Assembly: GCF_014201415.1 (NCBI RefSeq)
Contig: NZ_JACHEH010000001.1
Location: forward strand, 186,001-250,000
Length of the DNA: 64,000 nucleotides
Source: Chelatococcus composti
GTDB taxonomy: Bacteria > Pseudomonadota > Alphaproteobacteria > Rhizobiales > Beijerinckiaceae
Direction: 5' to 3'
The position numbers and the translations under genes were made by a program. The notes beneath the pieces are model-generated. The model did no database searches and had not been told where the DNA came from. It saw nothing but the letters and a program-made list of their open reading frames with translations. Positions 1 to 17,833 of the stretch are shown here, piece after piece. Each line of letters opens with the position of its first letter. The first letter of the stretch is position 1.

Positions 1-654
<654 letters not shown>

Positions 655-830
655 CCGGCGCCACGGGCGCCGTGTCACCCGCGTGGGGTTGAGGGACAAG
701 GGGTCGCGGACGCAACAGGGCCGCGACCCATCGAAACGAGCGTCGATGTCGGGGGACGCCCCGACGTCCGCATGAGATGCCGGCGGAGACGGGTCGCCCA
801 GGCGGCGCCTCCGCAACCGAGGAGACGGCG
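655..830 (+). other. rpoB-rpoC intercistronic region with hairpins
   Basis: This spacer holds no gene. It contains a perfect 7-base-pair hairpin (GTCGGGG / CCCCGAC, GACG loop, 748-765) whose stem can extend outward with a wobble and two more pairs, and a weaker CATCGA/TCGATG inverted repeat just before it (729-748). There is no T-run, so an intrinsic terminator is unlikely. RNA processing or stabilisation between rpoB and rpoC is the simplest reading, which is an inference. Confidence 0.5.
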
Positions 831-5024
<4,194 letters not shown>

Positions 5025-5046
5025 ATTCTCCAGCGGAGATTTGCCG

Positions 5047-5079
5047 GAGGGCCGCCCTCGTGGCGGCCCTCTTGCTTTG
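5047..5079 (+). terminator. Intrinsic terminator after rpoC
   Basis: A perfect 10-base-pair inverted repeat, GAGGGCCGCC and GGCGGCCCTC, with a five-base loop (5047-5071), is followed by TTGCTTTG. It lies 22 bases after the rpoC stop and probably separates the rpoBC transcript from the rpsL operon, which has its own promoter about 140 bases further on. Confidence 0.85.
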
Positions 5080-5214
5080 CGAAGATGTCGCCGCTCCCGC
5101 CCCGGCCATTGCGATTGTTGCCGGCAAGCGCGCTTCTTCCGCATGGGACCGCGCACTCGGGGTCCGGGGGCCGCCGTTTCGGCCGGAAATCGAAGGCTGC
5201 AAACGAGAAAGGCG

Positions 5215-5243
5215 TTGACGAAGCGCGACTCAAAGGGTAAAAC
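5215..5243 (+). promoter_or_regulatory. Likely sigma-70 promoter of the rpsL (str) operon
   Basis: TTGACG and TAAAAC are separated by exactly 17 bases. Both are good matches to the housekeeping -35 and -10 hexamers. The site is downstream of the rpoC terminator and about 320 bases before rpsL, so the predicted mRNA has a leader of roughly 310 bases. Confidence 0.7.
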
Positions 5244-5249
5244 CCGCGC

Positions 5250-5564
5250 ACTTCCGGCAGGCCGTAGGTCTCTCTGTCCGGGCAGCAGCCCTGACCTTTA
5301 AGTCCTAAACGCTGTCGAATTCAGCACCGACTGGCAACAAGTCAGGCTTGTAGAGTCAGATCAGGAGCATGACCGCGGTCTAACCGTGGTCCTCTGCGGG
5401 CTAACGCGCCGGAGGCAGGCCGCCGAAGGCGCGGATTTGTTTTGCTTGCGGTCGGGCGTTCGCGCCCGTCGCATCTTTAGGAGGGTCGCACGGCTTCTTT
5501 CGGTGCTGTGCGGTTGGAGCAGTCTAGGCAAGCGGCCGAAGGGCCGGAGCGAAGAGAGCGAAGC
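5250..5564 (+). promoter_or_regulatory. Long structured leader of the rpsL operon
   Basis: No protein gene is supported here. Several RNA hairpins can form: GACCGCGG with CCGTGGTC around a five-base loop (5371-5391); CGCGCC with GGCGCG (5405-5433) followed by the T-rich stretch GATTTGTTTTG, which looks like a weak terminator; and CGGGCG-TTCG-CGCCCG (5453-5468) with a stable UUCG loop. AGGAGGG at 5479-5485 resembles a ribosome binding site but has no suitable start codon at normal spacing. The arrangement suggests attenuation or autoregulation by S12 or S7; that is an inference. Confidence 0.5.
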
Positions 5565-5936
5565 ATGCCGACGATCAGCCAGCTGATCCGCAAGCCGCGG
5601 ACGGCGCAGAAGAGCCGGAACAAGGTTCCTGCACTTGAGGCCTGCCCGCAGAAGCGGGGCGTGTGCACGCGCGTCTACACGACGACGCCGAAGAAGCCGA
5701 ACTCGGCGCTGCGTAAGGTTGCCAAGGTGCGCCTGACGAACGGTTTCGAGGTTATCGGCTACATTCCGGGCGAGGGGCACAACCTCCAGGAGCACTCCGT
5801 GGTGATGATCCGCGGCGGCCGCGTCAAGGACCTTCCGGGTGTGCGCTACCACATTCTGCGCGGCGTCCTCGACACGCAGGGCGTCAAGAACCGTAAGCAG
5901 CGCCGTTCGAAGTACGGTGCCAAGCGTCCGAAGTAA
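5565..5936 (+). CDS. rpsL: 30S ribosomal protein S12
   Basis: S12, 123 residues, sits at the decoding centre of the small subunit. The start is the ATG of [12 protein letters not shown], the universal beginning of this family; longer in-frame versions start inside the leader and are not credible. Lys43 in [13 protein letters not shown] and Lys88-Asp89 in [12 protein letters not shown] are the wild-type residues, so the sequence predicts streptomycin sensitivity at this locus; the Asp is also the usual methylthiolation site. It heads the rpsL-rpsG-fusA-tuf operon and is preceded by a promoter and a long structured leader. The site before the ATG (GAAGAGAGCG) is only a moderate ribosome binding site. 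Confidence 0.98.
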   Translation: MPTISQLIRKPRTAQKSRNKVPALEACPQKRGVCTRVYTTTPKKPNSALRKVAKVRLTNGFEVIGYIPGEGHNLQEHSVVMIRGGRVKDLPGVRYHILRGVLDTQGVKNRKQRRSKYGAKRPK

Positions 5937-6446
<510 letters not shown>

Positions 6447-6475
6447 TCGGCGTCAGATCGGACGGAGCTCGTACA

Positions 6476-8551
<2,076 letters not shown>

Positions 8552-8607
8552 ACCTGAAACGAGAACGAGACACGACTGACGTCGAGTTCCTTTGAAGGAG
8601 CCCTACG

Positions 8608-9798
<1,191 letters not shown>

Positions 9799-9866
9799 GC
9801 CAGGCACAAGGCCGCGCGCCGATAAACCGGCGCCGGCCTCTTCGGGGTCGGCCCAAGGGGTCTGTT

Positions 9867-10171
<305 letters not shown>

Positions 10172-10175
<4 letters not shown>

Positions 10176-10193
10176 TGGGCCTTGGCCCATCAG
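10172..10193 (+). promoter_or_regulatory. Perfect inverted repeat across the rpsJ stop codon
   Basis: CTGATGGGCC and GGCCCATCAG form a perfect 10-base-pair repeat with only two bases between the arms, so 8 or 9 pairs can form in RNA. The TGA stop of rpsJ is part of the left arm. No T-run follows. It may act as an mRNA processing or stability element, or a weak attenuator between rpsJ and rplC. Confidence 0.55.
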
Positions 10194-10221
10194 TCTTCCG
10201 AACGCCTTAGAGGATACGCTC

Positions 10222-10944
10222 ATGCGCTCTGGCGTCATTGCAAAGAAGGTCGGCATGACCCGCGTCTTCACCGACGCCGGGGAACATGTTCCGGTCACCG
10301 TCCTGAAGCTCGACAACTGCCAGGTTGTTGCGCACCGGACGTTGGAGAAGAACGGCTACACCGCGCTGCAGGTTGGCGTCGGTACGGCCAAGGTCAAGAA
10401 TGTGTCGAAGGCTGAGCGCGGCCGTTTCGCTGCGGCGAAGGTCGAGCCGAAGAAGAAGCTTGCCGAGTTCCGGGTCTCTCCGGAGCACGTCATTCCTGTC
10501 GGCGCCGAGATCACGGCCGACCATTTCGTCGTCGGCCAGTTCGTCGACGTGACGGGCGTGACGACCGGTAAGGGCTTCGCCGGCGGCATGAAGCGCTGGA
10601 ACTTCGGCGGTCTGCGCGCCTCGCACGGTGTGTCGATCTCGCACCGCTCCATCGGTTCGACGGGTGGTCGTCAGGATCCCGGCAAGACCTTCAAGAACAA
10701 GAAGATGCCCGGTCATCTCGGTACCGAGCGCGTCACGACCCAGAACCTGCGTGTCATCCAGACGGATGCCGAGCGCGGTCTGATCCTGGTGCAGGGCGCG
10801 GTTCCCGGCGTGGCCGGCGGCTGGATCATGGTCCGCGACGCGGTCAAGCGTGCGCTGCCGAAGGAGGCGCCGATCCCGGGTGCCTTCCGCGAGCGCGGCA
10901 ACGGCGAGGCCGCTGCGGCGACCGAAGGTGAGGAGCGCGCGTAA
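10222..10944 (+). CDS. rplC: 50S ribosomal protein L3
   Basis: L3, 240 residues, is an early-binding 23S rRNA protein that reaches toward the peptidyl transferase centre. The ATG of [16 protein letters not shown] is chosen over an upstream in-frame ATG that lies inside rpsJ; GAGGATACG precedes it. The long loop includes [20 protein letters not shown], whose Gln is the residue methylated by PrmB in enterobacteria. The carboxy-terminal tail (about 20 residues rich in Ala, Glu and Gly) is longer than in E. coli, as is common in alphaproteobacteria. The stop overlaps the rplD start (TAATG), so translation is probably coupled. Confidence 0.97.
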   Translation: MRSGVIAKKVGMTRVFTDAGEHVPVTVLKLDNCQVVAHRTLEKNGYTALQVGVGTAKVKNVSKAERGRFAAAKVEPKKKLAEFRVSPEHVIPVGAEITADHFVVGQFVDVTGVTTGKGFAGGMKRWNFGGLRASHGVSISHRSIGSTGGRQDPGKTFKNKKMPGHLGTERVTTQNLRVIQTDAERGLILVQGAVPGVAGGWIMVRDAVKRALPKEAPIPGAFRERGNGEAAAATEGEERA

Positions 10945-11564
10945 TGAAGCTCGACGTGACGACGCTCGACGGCGGCAAGGCCGGTTCGATCGAGCTCAAC
11001 GAGGCGATCTTCGGCCTTGAGCCGCGGATTGACCTCATCCATCGCTGCGTGCGCTGGCAGCTCGCCAAGCGGCAGGCCGGTACGCACAAGACGCTCGGCC
11101 GTTCCGACGTGAGCCGGACGACCAAGAAGATGTATCGCCAGAAGGGCACGGGCAACGCCCGTCATGGCGCGGCTTCCGCTCCGCAGTTCCGCGGCGGTGG
11201 CAAGGCCTTCGGTCCCGTCGTGCGCGACCACGCCCACGACCTGCCGAAGCGCGTGCGCCAGCTCGCTCTGCGCCACGCCCTTTCGGCGAAGGCCAAGGAT
11301 GGCGCGATCGTCGTTCTGGAGTCGGCCACGGTGTCCGAGCCCAAGACGAAGGCGCTCAAGGAGCGTTTCGGCAAGCTCGGGCTCACCAACGCGCTGATCG
11401 TCGACGGTGCTGCCGTGGACGGCAATTTCGGCCTGGCGGCCCGCAACATCCCGAACGTGGATGTGCTGCCGGTTCAGGGCATCAACGTCTATGACATCCT
11501 GCGGCGGGACAAGCTGGTCCTGACCAAGGCCGCCGTGGACGCGCTGGAGGCACGCTTCAAATGA
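10944..11564 (+). CDS. rplD: 50S ribosomal protein L4
   Basis: L4, 206 residues, binds 23S rRNA early in assembly and lines the exit tunnel with a long loop. The loop segment [20 protein letters not shown] is present near residue 55-75, followed by [20 protein letters not shown]-like sequence typical of the family. GAGGAG precedes the ATG, which shares one base with the rplC stop. Its own stop overlaps rplW by four bases (ATGA). In E. coli L4 also represses the S10 operon through its leader; no such leader is evident before rpsJ here. Confidence 0.98.
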   Translation: MKLDVTTLDGGKAGSIELNEAIFGLEPRIDLIHRCVRWQLAKRQAGTHKTLGRSDVSRTTKKMYRQKGTGNARHGAASAPQFRGGGKAFGPVVRDHAHDLPKRVRQLALRHALSAKAKDGAIVVLESATVSEPKTKALKERFGKLGLTNALIVDGAAVDGNFGLAARNIPNVDVLPVQGINVYDILRRDKLVLTKAAVDALEARFK

Positions 11565-11857
11565 GCATCGATCCGCGCCATTACGACGTCATCGTCGCTC
11601 CGGTGATCACCGAGAAGGCGACCGCTGCGTCCGAGCAGAACAAGGTCGTGTTCAAGGTCGCCCGGAACGCGACGAAGCCGCAGATCAAGGCGGCCGTCGA
11701 GAAACTGTTCGACGTGAAGGTGACGGGCGTCAACACGCTCGTCACGAAGGGCAAGGTCAAGCGCTTCCGCGGTACGGTCGGGCAGCGCTCCGACGTCAAG
11801 AAGGCGATCGTCACCCTCGCCGAGGGCCAGACGATCGACGTGACGACGGGTCTTTGA
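11561..11857 (+). CDS. rplW: 50S ribosomal protein L23
   Basis: L23, 98 residues, lies at the tunnel exit and is the docking site for trigger factor and the signal recognition particle. It begins [19 protein letters not shown], the VxxPxxTEK signature of the family, and has [18 protein letters not shown] in the middle. The ATG overlaps the rplD stop by four bases, so translational coupling is expected. Length is normal. rplB follows after 20 bases. Confidence 0.97.
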   Translation: MSIDPRHYDVIVAPVITEKATAASEQNKVVFKVARNATKPQIKAAVEKLFDVKVTGVNTLVTKGKVKRFRGTVGQRSDVKKAIVTLAEGQTIDVTTGL

Positions 11858-11877
11858 GCAGGTGAGGGAGTGAGCCG

Positions 11878-12717
11878 ATGGCTCTGAAGACATTCAAACC
11901 GGTCACGCCGGGCCTGCGCCAGCTCGTCATCGTCGACCGTTCGGAGCTCTACAAGGGCAAGCCGGTCAAGGCGCTGACCGAGGGCAAGGTGAGCTCGGGT
12001 GGCCGCAACAACAACGGCCGCGTGACCGTGCGTTTCCGCGGCGGCGGCCACAAGCAGAGCTACCGGCTCGTGGACTTCAAGCGCCGCGCGAAGCTGGGCA
12101 TGTCTGCGACGGTGGAGCGCATCGAGTACGATCCGAACCGTTCGGCCTTCATCGCGCTGGTGAAGTACGAGGACGGCACGCTCTCCTACATCCTTGCGCC
12201 GCAGCGCCTTTCGGCGGGCGACGTGGTGATGTCGGGTGAGCAGGCGGATATCAAGCCCGGCAATGCGCTGCCGCTCGCCAACATTCCGATCGGCACGATC
12301 GTGCACAACGTCGAGTTGAAGATTGGCAAGGGCGGCGCTCTTGCCCGTTCGGCGGGCACCTATGCGCAGATCGTCGGCCGTGACCAGGGCTACGTCATCC
12401 TGCGTCTCAACTCCGGCGAGCAGCGCTTGGTCCATGGCCAGTGCTTCGCCACGGTGGGCGCGGTGTCGAACCCGGACCACATGAACATCTCGATCGGCAA
12501 GGCGGGTCGCTCTCGCTGGCTTGGCCGCCGTCCGCACAACCGTGGTGTCGCGATGAACCCGATCGACCACCCGCACGGTGGTGGTGAGGGTCGCACCTCG
12601 GGCGGTCGTCACCCGGTGACGCCGTGGGGCAAGCCGACGAAGGGCAAGCGGACCCGCTCGAACAAGCGGACTGACGGTCTCATCGTCACGAGCCGCCACC
12701 AGCGGAAGAAGAAATAA
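11878..12717 (+). CDS. rplB: 50S ribosomal protein L2
   Basis: L2, 279 residues, is one of the most conserved large-subunit proteins, needed for subunit association and close to the peptidyl transferase centre. The strongly conserved loop [18 protein letters not shown] is intact and includes the His equivalent to E. coli His229. The carboxy terminus ends in a Lys/Arg-rich tail (HQRKKK). GAGGGAG stands 8 bases before the ATG. It is the fifth gene of the S10 group, between rplW and rpsS. Confidence 0.98.
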   Translation: MALKTFKPVTPGLRQLVIVDRSELYKGKPVKALTEGKVSSGGRNNNGRVTVRFRGGGHKQSYRLVDFKRRAKLGMSATVERIEYDPNRSAFIALVKYEDGTLSYILAPQRLSAGDVVMSGEQADIKPGNALPLANIPIGTIVHNVELKIGKGGALARSAGTYAQIVGRDQGYVILRLNSGEQRLVHGQCFATVGAVSNPDHMNISIGKAGRSRWLGRRPHNRGVAMNPIDHPHGGGEGRTSGGRHPVTPWGKPTKGKRTRSNKRTDGLIVTSRHQRKKK

Positions 12718-12727
12718 GGGGCGCGCG

Positions 12728-13006
12728 ATGGCACGTTCGGTTTGGAAGGGCCCGTTCGTCGACGGCTACCTCCTCAAGAAGGCCGAGGCCGCTCGCGGTT
12801 CCGGTCGTTCCGAGGTGATCAAGATCTGGAGCCGTCGCTCCACGATCCTGCCGCAGTTCGTCGGCCTGACGTTCGGGGTCTACAACGGTCAGAAGCATAT
12901 CCCGGTCCTGGTGACCGAGGAGATGGTCGGCCACAAGTTTGGCGAATTCTCTCCGACGCGGACCTTCTACGGGCACGCGGCGGACAAGAAGGCGAAGAGG
13001 AGGTGA
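12728..13006 (+). CDS. rpsS: 30S ribosomal protein S19
   Basis: S19, 92 residues, forms a complex with S13 in the head of the small subunit and contacts A-site tRNA. It begins [18 protein letters not shown] and contains the family signature [19 protein letters not shown] and [13 protein letters not shown]. Ten bases separate it from rplB, and AAGGGGCG serves as ribosome binding site. Its last codons contain the GAGGAGG that starts rplV. Confidence 0.98.
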   Translation: MARSVWKGPFVDGYLLKKAEAARGSGRSEVIKIWSRRSTILPQFVGLTFGVYNGQKHIPVLVTEEMVGHKFGEFSPTRTFYGHAADKKAKRR

Positions 13007-13009
13007 GCC

Positions 13010-13390
13010 ATGGGTAAGCAGTCTGCTGCCCGCGCGCTCAGCGACAACGAGGCCAGGGCGGTGGCGCGCAATCTGCGCGTCTCCCCGCGGAAGCTCAATC
13101 TCGTTGCTGCCCTGATCCGCGGCAAGAAGGTCTCGACCGCGCTCGCCGACCTTGAGTTCAGCCGCAAGCGCATTGCCGTCGACGTGAAGAAGGCGCTTGA
13201 GAGCGCCATCGCCAACGCCGAGAACAACCATGACCTTGATGTGGACGATCTCGTCGTTGCCGAGGCCTACGTCGGCAAGTCGCTTGTCATGAAGCGCTTC
13301 CACGCCCGCGCCCGCGGTCGCGGGGCGCGTATCGAGAAGCCGTTCTCGAACCTGACCATCGTGGTTCGGGAAGTCGCTGCGGAAGCGTGA
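13010..13390 (+). CDS. rplV: 50S ribosomal protein L22
   Basis: L22, 126 residues, binds all six domains of 23S rRNA and extends a beta-hairpin into the exit tunnel. The conserved hairpin is visible as [20 protein letters not shown] near residue 90-108. [21 protein letters not shown] marks the amino-terminal domain. The start is set by GAGGAGG, which overlaps the end of rpsS. No insertion of the kind seen in macrolide-resistant mutants is present in the hairpin tip. Confidence 0.98.
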   Translation: MGKQSAARALSDNEARAVARNLRVSPRKLNLVAALIRGKKVSTALADLEFSRKRIAVDVKKALESAIANAENNHDLDVDDLVVAEAYVGKSLVMKRFHARARGRGARIEKPFSNLTIVVREVAAEA

Positions 13391-13400
13391 GGAGCAACTG

Positions 13401-14108
13401 ATGGGACAGAAAGTCAACCCGATCGGTCTGCGGCTCGGCATCAACCGGACCTGGGACTCGCGCTGGTTCGCCGACAAGGGTGAGTACGGCAAGCTCCTCC
13501 ACGAGGACCTCGCGATCCGCGCAGCGCTGATGAAGCAGCTGAAGCAGGCCGCGGTGTCGAAGATCGTCATCGAGCGCCCGCACAAGAAGTGCCGGGTCAC
13601 GATCTACTCCGCCCGCCCGGGCGTGGTGATCGGCAAGAAGGGCGCCGACATCGAAAAGCTTCGCAAGATCGTGTCGAAGATGACGGACGCGGACGTGGCG
13701 ATCAATATCGTCGAGGTGCGCAAGCCGGAGATTGACGCGACGCTCGTCGCCGAGTCGATCGCCCAGCAGCTCGAGCGCCGCGTTGCCTTCCGCCGTGCCA
13801 TGAAGCGTGCCGTTCAGTCGGCGATGCGTCTCGGTGCTGAGGGCATCCGCATCAACTGCTCGGGCCGCCTCGGCGGCGCCGAGATCGCCCGGATGGAATG
13901 GTACCGTGAGGGCCGCGTGCCGCTGCACACGCTGCGCGCCGACGTCGACTACGGCACGGCGACTGCGTTCACCACGTACGGCACGTGCGGCATCAAGGTG
14001 TGGATCTTCAAGGGCGAGATCCTCGAACATGATCCGATGGCGCAGGACAAGCGGCTCGCCGATGAAGGCGGGCAGCGTTCCGGCGGCCGTCGCGAGGCCG
14101 CGGCGTAA
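13401..14108 (+). CDS. rpsC: 30S ribosomal protein S3
   Basis: S3, 235 residues, lines the mRNA entry channel. The KH domain is visible with the GXXG-type loop in [17 protein letters not shown] around residue 73-89, and the carboxy-terminal domain with [20 protein letters not shown]. It begins [16 protein letters not shown], the universal start. GAGGAGCAACTG precedes the ATG. A short Gly/Arg/Ala-rich tail ends the protein, as usual in this class. Confidence 0.98.
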   Translation: MGQKVNPIGLRLGINRTWDSRWFADKGEYGKLLHEDLAIRAALMKQLKQAAVSKIVIERPHKKCRVTIYSARPGVVIGKKGADIEKLRKIVSKMTDADVAINIVEVRKPEIDATLVAESIAQQLERRVAFRRAMKRAVQSAMRLGAEGIRINCSGRLGGAEIARMEWYREGRVPLHTLRADVDYGTATAFTTYGTCGIKVWIFKGEILEHDPMAQDKRLADEGGQRSGGRREAAA

Positions 14109-14135
14109 GGCGGCCGGCGGTCAGGAGGCAGGATA

Positions 14136-14549
14136 ATGCTGCAGCCCAAGAAGACTAAATTCCGCAAGCAGTTCAAGGGGCGCATCCACGGCGTCGCCAA
14201 GGGCGGCACGGAGCTGAATTTCGGCCAGTTCGGCCTCAAGGCCCTGGAGCCGGAGCGCGTTACCGCGCGCCAGATCGAGGCCGCCCGCCGCGCCATCACG
14301 CGTCACATGAAGCGCGCCGGCCGCGTGTGGATCCGGATCTTCCCGGACGTGCCTGTGACCGACAAGCCCGCCGAAGTGCGTATGGGTAAGGGCAAGGGCT
14401 CGCCCGAGTACTGGGCGTGCCGCGTAAAGCCCGGCCGCATCATGTTCGAGCTCGATGGCGTTGCCGAGGATGTGGCCCGCGAGGCTCTGCGTCTCGGCGC
14501 CGCGAAGCTGCCGATCAAGACGCGCTTCGTCCAGCGTATTGCCGAGTGA
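14136..14549 (+). CDS. rplP: 50S ribosomal protein L16
   Basis: L16, 137 residues, contacts A-site tRNA and is needed for late 50S assembly. It begins [19 protein letters not shown] and contains [20 protein letters not shown] and the conserved [20 protein letters not shown] segment, which includes the Arg hydroxylated in some bacteria. AGGAGGCAGGATA gives a strong ribosome binding site. It sits between rpsC and rpmC as in almost all bacteria. Confidence 0.98.
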   Translation: MLQPKKTKFRKQFKGRIHGVAKGGTELNFGQFGLKALEPERVTARQIEAARRAITRHMKRAGRVWIRIFPDVPVTDKPAEVRMGKGKGSPEYWACRVKPGRIMFELDGVAEDVAREALRLGAAKLPIKTRFVQRIAE

Positions 14550-14560
14550 GGGAGCGGGAG

Positions 14561-14773
14561 ATGAAGACGAAGCAGCGACTCGCCGACCTCAAGGCCATGA
14601 CGCTCGATCAGCTCCAGGACGAGCTCGTGAAGCTGAAGAAGGAACAGTTCAATCTTCGCTTCCAGCGTGCTACGGGGCAGCTTGAGAACACCGCCCGCGT
14701 TGCCGAGGTTCGCAAGGACATCGCGCGCGTGCGCACGTTGCAGCGGGCCAAGCTCGCTGAAGCGAAGGCTTGA
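14561..14773 (+). CDS. rpmC: 50S ribosomal protein L29
   Basis: L29, 70 residues, is a two-helix protein near the tunnel exit beside L23. The true start is the ATG of [19 protein letters not shown], after GGAGCGGGAG; a much longer in-frame extension overlaps rplP and is rejected. The second helix carries [20 protein letters not shown], the family signature. The overall length is slightly above the 63-67 residues common elsewhere because of an Ala/Lys/Glu tail. Confidence 0.96.
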   Translation: MKTKQRLADLKAMTLDQLQDELVKLKKEQFNLRFQRATGQLENTARVAEVRKDIARVRTLQRAKLAEAKA

Positions 14774-14783
14774 GGAGGCGACT

Positions 14784-15026
14784 ATGCCGAAACGTGTACT
14801 GCAGGGCGTCGTCGTCAGCGACAAGCAGGACAAGACTGTCGTGGTGAAGGTGGAGCGCCGGTTCACGCACCCGCTCTTCAAGAAGACGGTGCGCCGGACG
14901 AAGCACTACCACGCCCACGACGAGAACAACCAGTACAAGGTTGGCGACATCGTCTGGATCGAGGAATCCCGGCCGTTGTCGAAGCTGAAGACCTGGGTCG
15001 TCCGCGAGGCGGTGGCCAAGGCCTGA
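14784..15026 (+). CDS. rpsQ: 30S ribosomal protein S17
   Basis: S17, 80 residues, is a primary 16S rRNA binding protein with an OB fold. It begins [20 protein letters not shown] and contains [22 protein letters not shown], typical of the family. GAGGAGGCG precedes the ATG; the longer in-frame form reaching back into rpmC is rejected. It closes the S10 gene group; an unusually long structured gap of about 220 bases follows. Confidence 0.97.
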   Translation: MPKRVLQGVVVSDKQDKTVVVKVERRFTHPLFKKTVRRTKHYHAHDENNQYKVGDIVWIEESRPLSKLKTWVVREAVAKA

Positions 15027-15245
15027 CGATCGGAGCGGGCAGGTGGGCACCGTCCTCCGCCCGGTCCACAAAGATCTGGCGCAATCTGCGTTTCCGGACG
15101 TCCGCCCCCCTTTCGTCGGGGCGGACATTCGGTTATGGAGCGTGCGCTATTGCGTAGGCGAGGGGACGGGAGATCCCCGTCAGGCGTAGTCCGGCAGGCC
15201 GGGGCCGAGCCGGAAACCGCTTGAGACAGAGAAAGGATCGTTGCC
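15027..15245 (+). promoter_or_regulatory. Structured gap between the S10 and spc gene groups
   Basis: The spacer lies exactly where separate S10 and spc operons meet in enterobacteria. It holds a perfect 9-base-pair hairpin, GTCCGCCCC and GGGGCGGAC with a nine-base loop (15100-15126), followed by ATTCGGTT, and a second one, GACGGG and CCCGTC (15165-15181). Neither is followed by a clean T-run. No gene is visible. A partial terminator or a processing site is likely, and an internal promoter for rplN could be present, though no convincing -35/-10 pair was found. Confidence 0.5.
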
Positions 15246-15614
15246 ATGATCCAGATGCAAACCAATCTCGACGTCGCCGACAACTCCGGCGCACGTCGCG
15301 TGATGTGCATCAAGGTTCTGGGTGGGTCGAAGCGTAAGTATGCGAGCGTCGGCGACATCATCGTCGTCTCGGTGAAGGAAGCCATCCCGCGCGGGCGCGT
15401 GAAGAAGGGCGACGTCATGAAGGCTGTCGTCGTGCGCACCGCCAAGGACATCCGCCGCCCCGACGGGTCGGTCATCCGCTTCGACCGTAACGCGGCCGTT
15501 CTGATCAACAACCAGAAGGAGCCGGTGGGCACCCGTATCTTCGGCCCCGTGCCGCGTGAGCTGCGCGCGAAGAACCACATGAAGATCATTTCGCTGGCGC
15601 CCGAGGTGCTGTGA
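15246..15614 (+). CDS. rplN: 50S ribosomal protein L14
   Basis: L14, 122 residues, binds 23S rRNA and forms an intersubunit bridge with 16S rRNA; RsfS also docks on it to silence ribosomes. It begins [20 protein letters not shown], the universal start, and contains [20 protein letters not shown] and the [19 protein letters not shown] segment. AAAGGA at normal distance sets the start. It begins the spc gene group after the long structured gap, and its stop overlaps the rplX start (TGATG). Confidence 0.98.
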   Translation: MIQMQTNLDVADNSGARRVMCIKVLGGSKRKYASVGDIIVVSVKEAIPRGRVKKGDVMKAVVVRTAKDIRRPDGSVIRFDRNAAVLINNQKEPVGTRIFGPVPRELRAKNHMKIISLAPEVL

Positions 15615-15931
15615 TGGCTGCGAAGATCAAGAAGGGCGACAAGGTCGTCGTGCTCGCCGGCCGCGACAAGGGCCGCACCGGCGAGGTCGTCCGCGTTCTG
15701 CCGAAGGAGGAGCGCGCGCTCGTCCGTGGCATTAACATCGTCAAGCGCCATCAGCGTCAGACGGCGAATCAGGAGGGCGGCATCATCTCCAAGGAGCTGC
15801 CGATTCACCTGTCCAACCTCGCCGTGGCCGATCCCAAGGACGGCAAGCCGACCCGTGTCGGTTTCAAGGTGCTCGAGGACGGGCGCAAGGTTCGGTTCGC
15901 CAAGCGCTCGGGAGATCTGATCGATGGCTGA
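15614..15931 (+). CDS. rplX: 50S ribosomal protein L24
   Basis: L24, 105 residues, is an assembly initiator of the large subunit and contains a KOW motif, here [20 protein letters not shown] near residue 8-27. The ATG overlapping the rplN stop is preferred; a GTG one codon upstream is also possible and would add one residue. Its last eight bases overlap the rplE start. Coupled translation across rplN-rplX-rplE is likely. Confidence 0.96.
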   Translation: MAAKIKKGDKVVVLAGRDKGRTGEVVRVLPKEERALVRGINIVKRHQRQTANQEGGIISKELPIHLSNLAVADPKDGKPTRVGFKVLEDGRKVRFAKRSGDLIDG

Positions 15932-16499
15932 GACGGCGAAGATTGACGCGGCCTCCTACACGCCGCGGTTGAAGAAGCATTATGAAGAGGTCGTGCGGCC
16001 GAAGCTCATCGAGGAGTTCGGCTACAAGAACCCGATGCAGGTTCCGGCCATCGAGAAGATCGTGATCAACATGGGCGTCGGCGAGTCGGTCAACGACTCC
16101 AAGAAGGCGTCCGTGGCGGCCGAGGATCTCGCCCTCATCGCCGGCCAGAAGCCGGTGATCACCCGGGCCCGCAAGGCCATTGCGGGCTTCAAGGTGCGTG
16201 AGAACATGCCGCTCGGCTGCAAGGTCACCCTGCGCAAGGCCCGCATGTATGAGTTCATCGACCGGCTCATCACGGTGGCCCTGCCGCGCGTGCGTGACTT
16301 CCGCGGTCTCAACCCCAAGTCGTTCGACGGTCGTGGCAACTTTGCCCTCGGCATCAAGGAGCACCTGGTGTTCCCCGAGATCAACTACGACAAGACCGAG
16401 CAGATCTGGGGCATGGACATCATCGTCTGCACGACGGCCAAGACCGACGAGGAGGCGCGTGCTCTCCTCAAGCACTTCAACTTCCCGTTCCGGCAGTGA
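15924..16499 (+). CDS. rplE: 50S ribosomal protein L5
   Basis: L5, 191 residues, binds 5S rRNA and contacts P-site tRNA. Typical segments are visible: [26 protein letters not shown], and the [19 protein letters not shown] stretch, followed by [20 protein letters not shown]. The protein is about ten residues longer at the amino terminus than the E. coli form, which is usual in this class. GGAGATCTG in the end of rplX serves as ribosome binding site, and the two genes overlap by eight bases. Confidence 0.98.
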   Translation: MAETAKIDAASYTPRLKKHYEEVVRPKLIEEFGYKNPMQVPAIEKIVINMGVGESVNDSKKASVAAEDLALIAGQKPVITRARKAIAGFKVRENMPLGCKVTLRKARMYEFIDRLITVALPRVRDFRGLNPKSFDGRGNFALGIKEHLVFPEINYDKTEQIWGMDIIVCTTAKTDEEARALLKHFNFPFRQ

Positions 16500-16536
16500 G
16501 AGCCATTTCTCTCAAACGCGGACACCGGAGATAGAC

Positions 16537-16842
16537 ATGGCGAAGAAGAGTTCAATCGAGAAGAACAAGCGGCGCGAGCGGCTTGTGAAGAAGTATGCGG
16601 GGCGGCGCGCGCGCCTGCTCGCCATCGCCAACGACGAGACGAAGTCGATGGAGGAGCGCTTCGAGGCGCGCCTGAAGCTGGCGGAGCTCCCGCGCAACGC
16701 GAATCCCACGCGCCTTCGCAATCGCTGCGAGGTGACGGGGCGTCCGCGCGCTTACTACCGCAAGCTCAAGATGTCGCGTGTCGCGCTGCGCGAGCTTGGG
16801 TCCAAGGGGCTGATCCCCGGCCTGGTCAAGTCGAGCTGGTAA
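16537..16842 (+). CDS. rpsN: 30S ribosomal protein S14 (zinc-free type)
   Basis: S14, 101 residues, lies in the head of the small subunit. It contains [21 protein letters not shown], the family signature, but only one Cys, so it is the long form without a zinc ribbon (C-minus type). The ATG follows CCGGAG; the longer frame reaching back into rplE is only a read-through of a shifted frame and is rejected. It lies 37 bases after rplE and 10 before rpsH, in the standard order. Confidence 0.97.
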   Translation: MAKKSSIEKNKRRERLVKKYAGRRARLLAIANDETKSMEERFEARLKLAELPRNANPTRLRNRCEVTGRPRAYYRKLKMSRVALRELGSKGLIPGLVKSSW

Positions 16843-16852
16843 GGAGGCCCCC

Positions 16853-17251
16853 ATGGCAATCAATGATCCGCTCGGCGATATGCTGACCCGCATCCGCAAC
16901 GCGCAGATGCGCCGCCGCAGCAAGGTGACCACGCCTGGTTCCAAGCTGCGTGCGCGCGTTCTCGACGTGTTGCAGGCCGAGGGCTACATCCGTGGCTATT
17001 CGACGACCGAGTACGGCAACGGCCGTACGGAGTTCGAGATCGAGCTGAAGTACTACGACGGCGAGCCGGTCATCCGCTCGATCGAGCGTGTGTCCAAGCC
17101 CGGCCGTCGCGTCTATGCCTCGGTCGAAACCATGCCGCGCGTGGCCGATGGCCTCGGCATCACCATTCTCTCGACGCCGCGTGGGGTTATGGCCGACCAC
17201 CTGGCGCGCGAGGCGAACGTGGGCGGCGAAGTGCTCTGCAAGGTCTTCTGA
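16853..17251 (+). CDS. rpsH: 30S ribosomal protein S8
   Basis: S8, 132 residues, is a primary binder of the central domain of 16S rRNA. It begins [18 protein letters not shown] and ends with the conserved [20 protein letters not shown] and [19 protein letters not shown] stands just before the ATG. In E. coli S8 represses the spc operon by binding a hairpin around the start of rplE; the overlap of rplX and rplE here leaves no such spacer, so this mode of control is doubtful in this organism (inference). Confidence 0.98.
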   Translation: MAINDPLGDMLTRIRNAQMRRRSKVTTPGSKLRARVLDVLQAEGYIRGYSTTEYGNGRTEFEIELKYYDGEPVIRSIERVSKPGRRVYASVETMPRVADGLGITILSTPRGVMADHLAREANVGGEVLCKVF

Positions 17252-17287
17252 TCTTCAGGGCACGGACAAGAACCACGGAGAGGCCAA

Positions 17288-17821
17288 ATGTCTCGTATCG
17301 GTAAGAAGCCTGTTGTGGTGCCGTCCGGCGTGACGGCCAACGTCGATGGCCAGACGGTGAAGGTGAAGGGCGCCAAGGGCGAGCTCGCCTTCATCGTTCC
17401 CGACGACGTCGTCGTCGCCCTGGAGGATGGGGCTATCAAGGTCCAGCCGCGCGACGATTCCAAGCGCGCACGTGCCCTGTGGGGCATGTCGCGGTCGCAG
17501 CTTGCGAACATTATCGAGGGCGTGTCGAAGGGCTTCGAGAAGAAGCTCGAGATTAACGGCGTCGGTTACAAGGCGGCCGTTGCCGGCAAGGTGCTGAAGC
17601 TGTCGCTCGGCTACAGCCACGACATCGACTTCGAGATTCCGCAGGGCATCACGATCGCGACGCCGAAGCCGACGGAGATCGTCGTTGGCGGCATCGACAA
17701 GCAGAAGGTCGGTCAGACCGCTTCGGAGATCCGCAAGTTGCGCGGCCCCGAGCCCTACAAGGGCAAGGGCGTGAAGTATGTGGATGAGTTCATCTTCCGC
17801 AAGGAAGGCAAGAAGAAGTAA
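17288..17821 (+). CDS. rplF: 50S ribosomal protein L6
   Basis: L6, 177 residues, has two related RNA-binding halves and sits near the factor-binding stalk base. It begins [18 protein letters not shown] and carries the signature [24 protein letters not shown] at the end (cited in part: [12 protein letters not shown]). The middle contains [11 protein letters not shown]-like sequence as [14 protein letters not shown]. The ATG follows GGAGAGGCCAA. It is located between rpsH and rplR. Confidence 0.98.
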   Translation: MSRIGKKPVVVPSGVTANVDGQTVKVKGAKGELAFIVPDDVVVALEDGAIKVQPRDDSKRARALWGMSRSQLANIIEGVSKGFEKKLEINGVGYKAAVAGKVLKLSLGYSHDIDFEIPQGITIATPKPTEIVVGGIDKQKVGQTASEIRKLRGPEPYKGKGVKYVDEFIFRKEGKKK

Positions 17822-17833
17822 GGAGCGGATGAG

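Noticed and set aside
5479-5564. Small leader peptide before rpsL suggested by AGGAGGG
   Set aside because: The nearest usable start codons are about 20 bases away and the frames run into rpsL out of frame or as unlikely extensions.
16537-16842. Zinc-binding form of S14
   Set aside because: Only one Cys is present and the protein is 101 residues long, so it is the zinc-free type.
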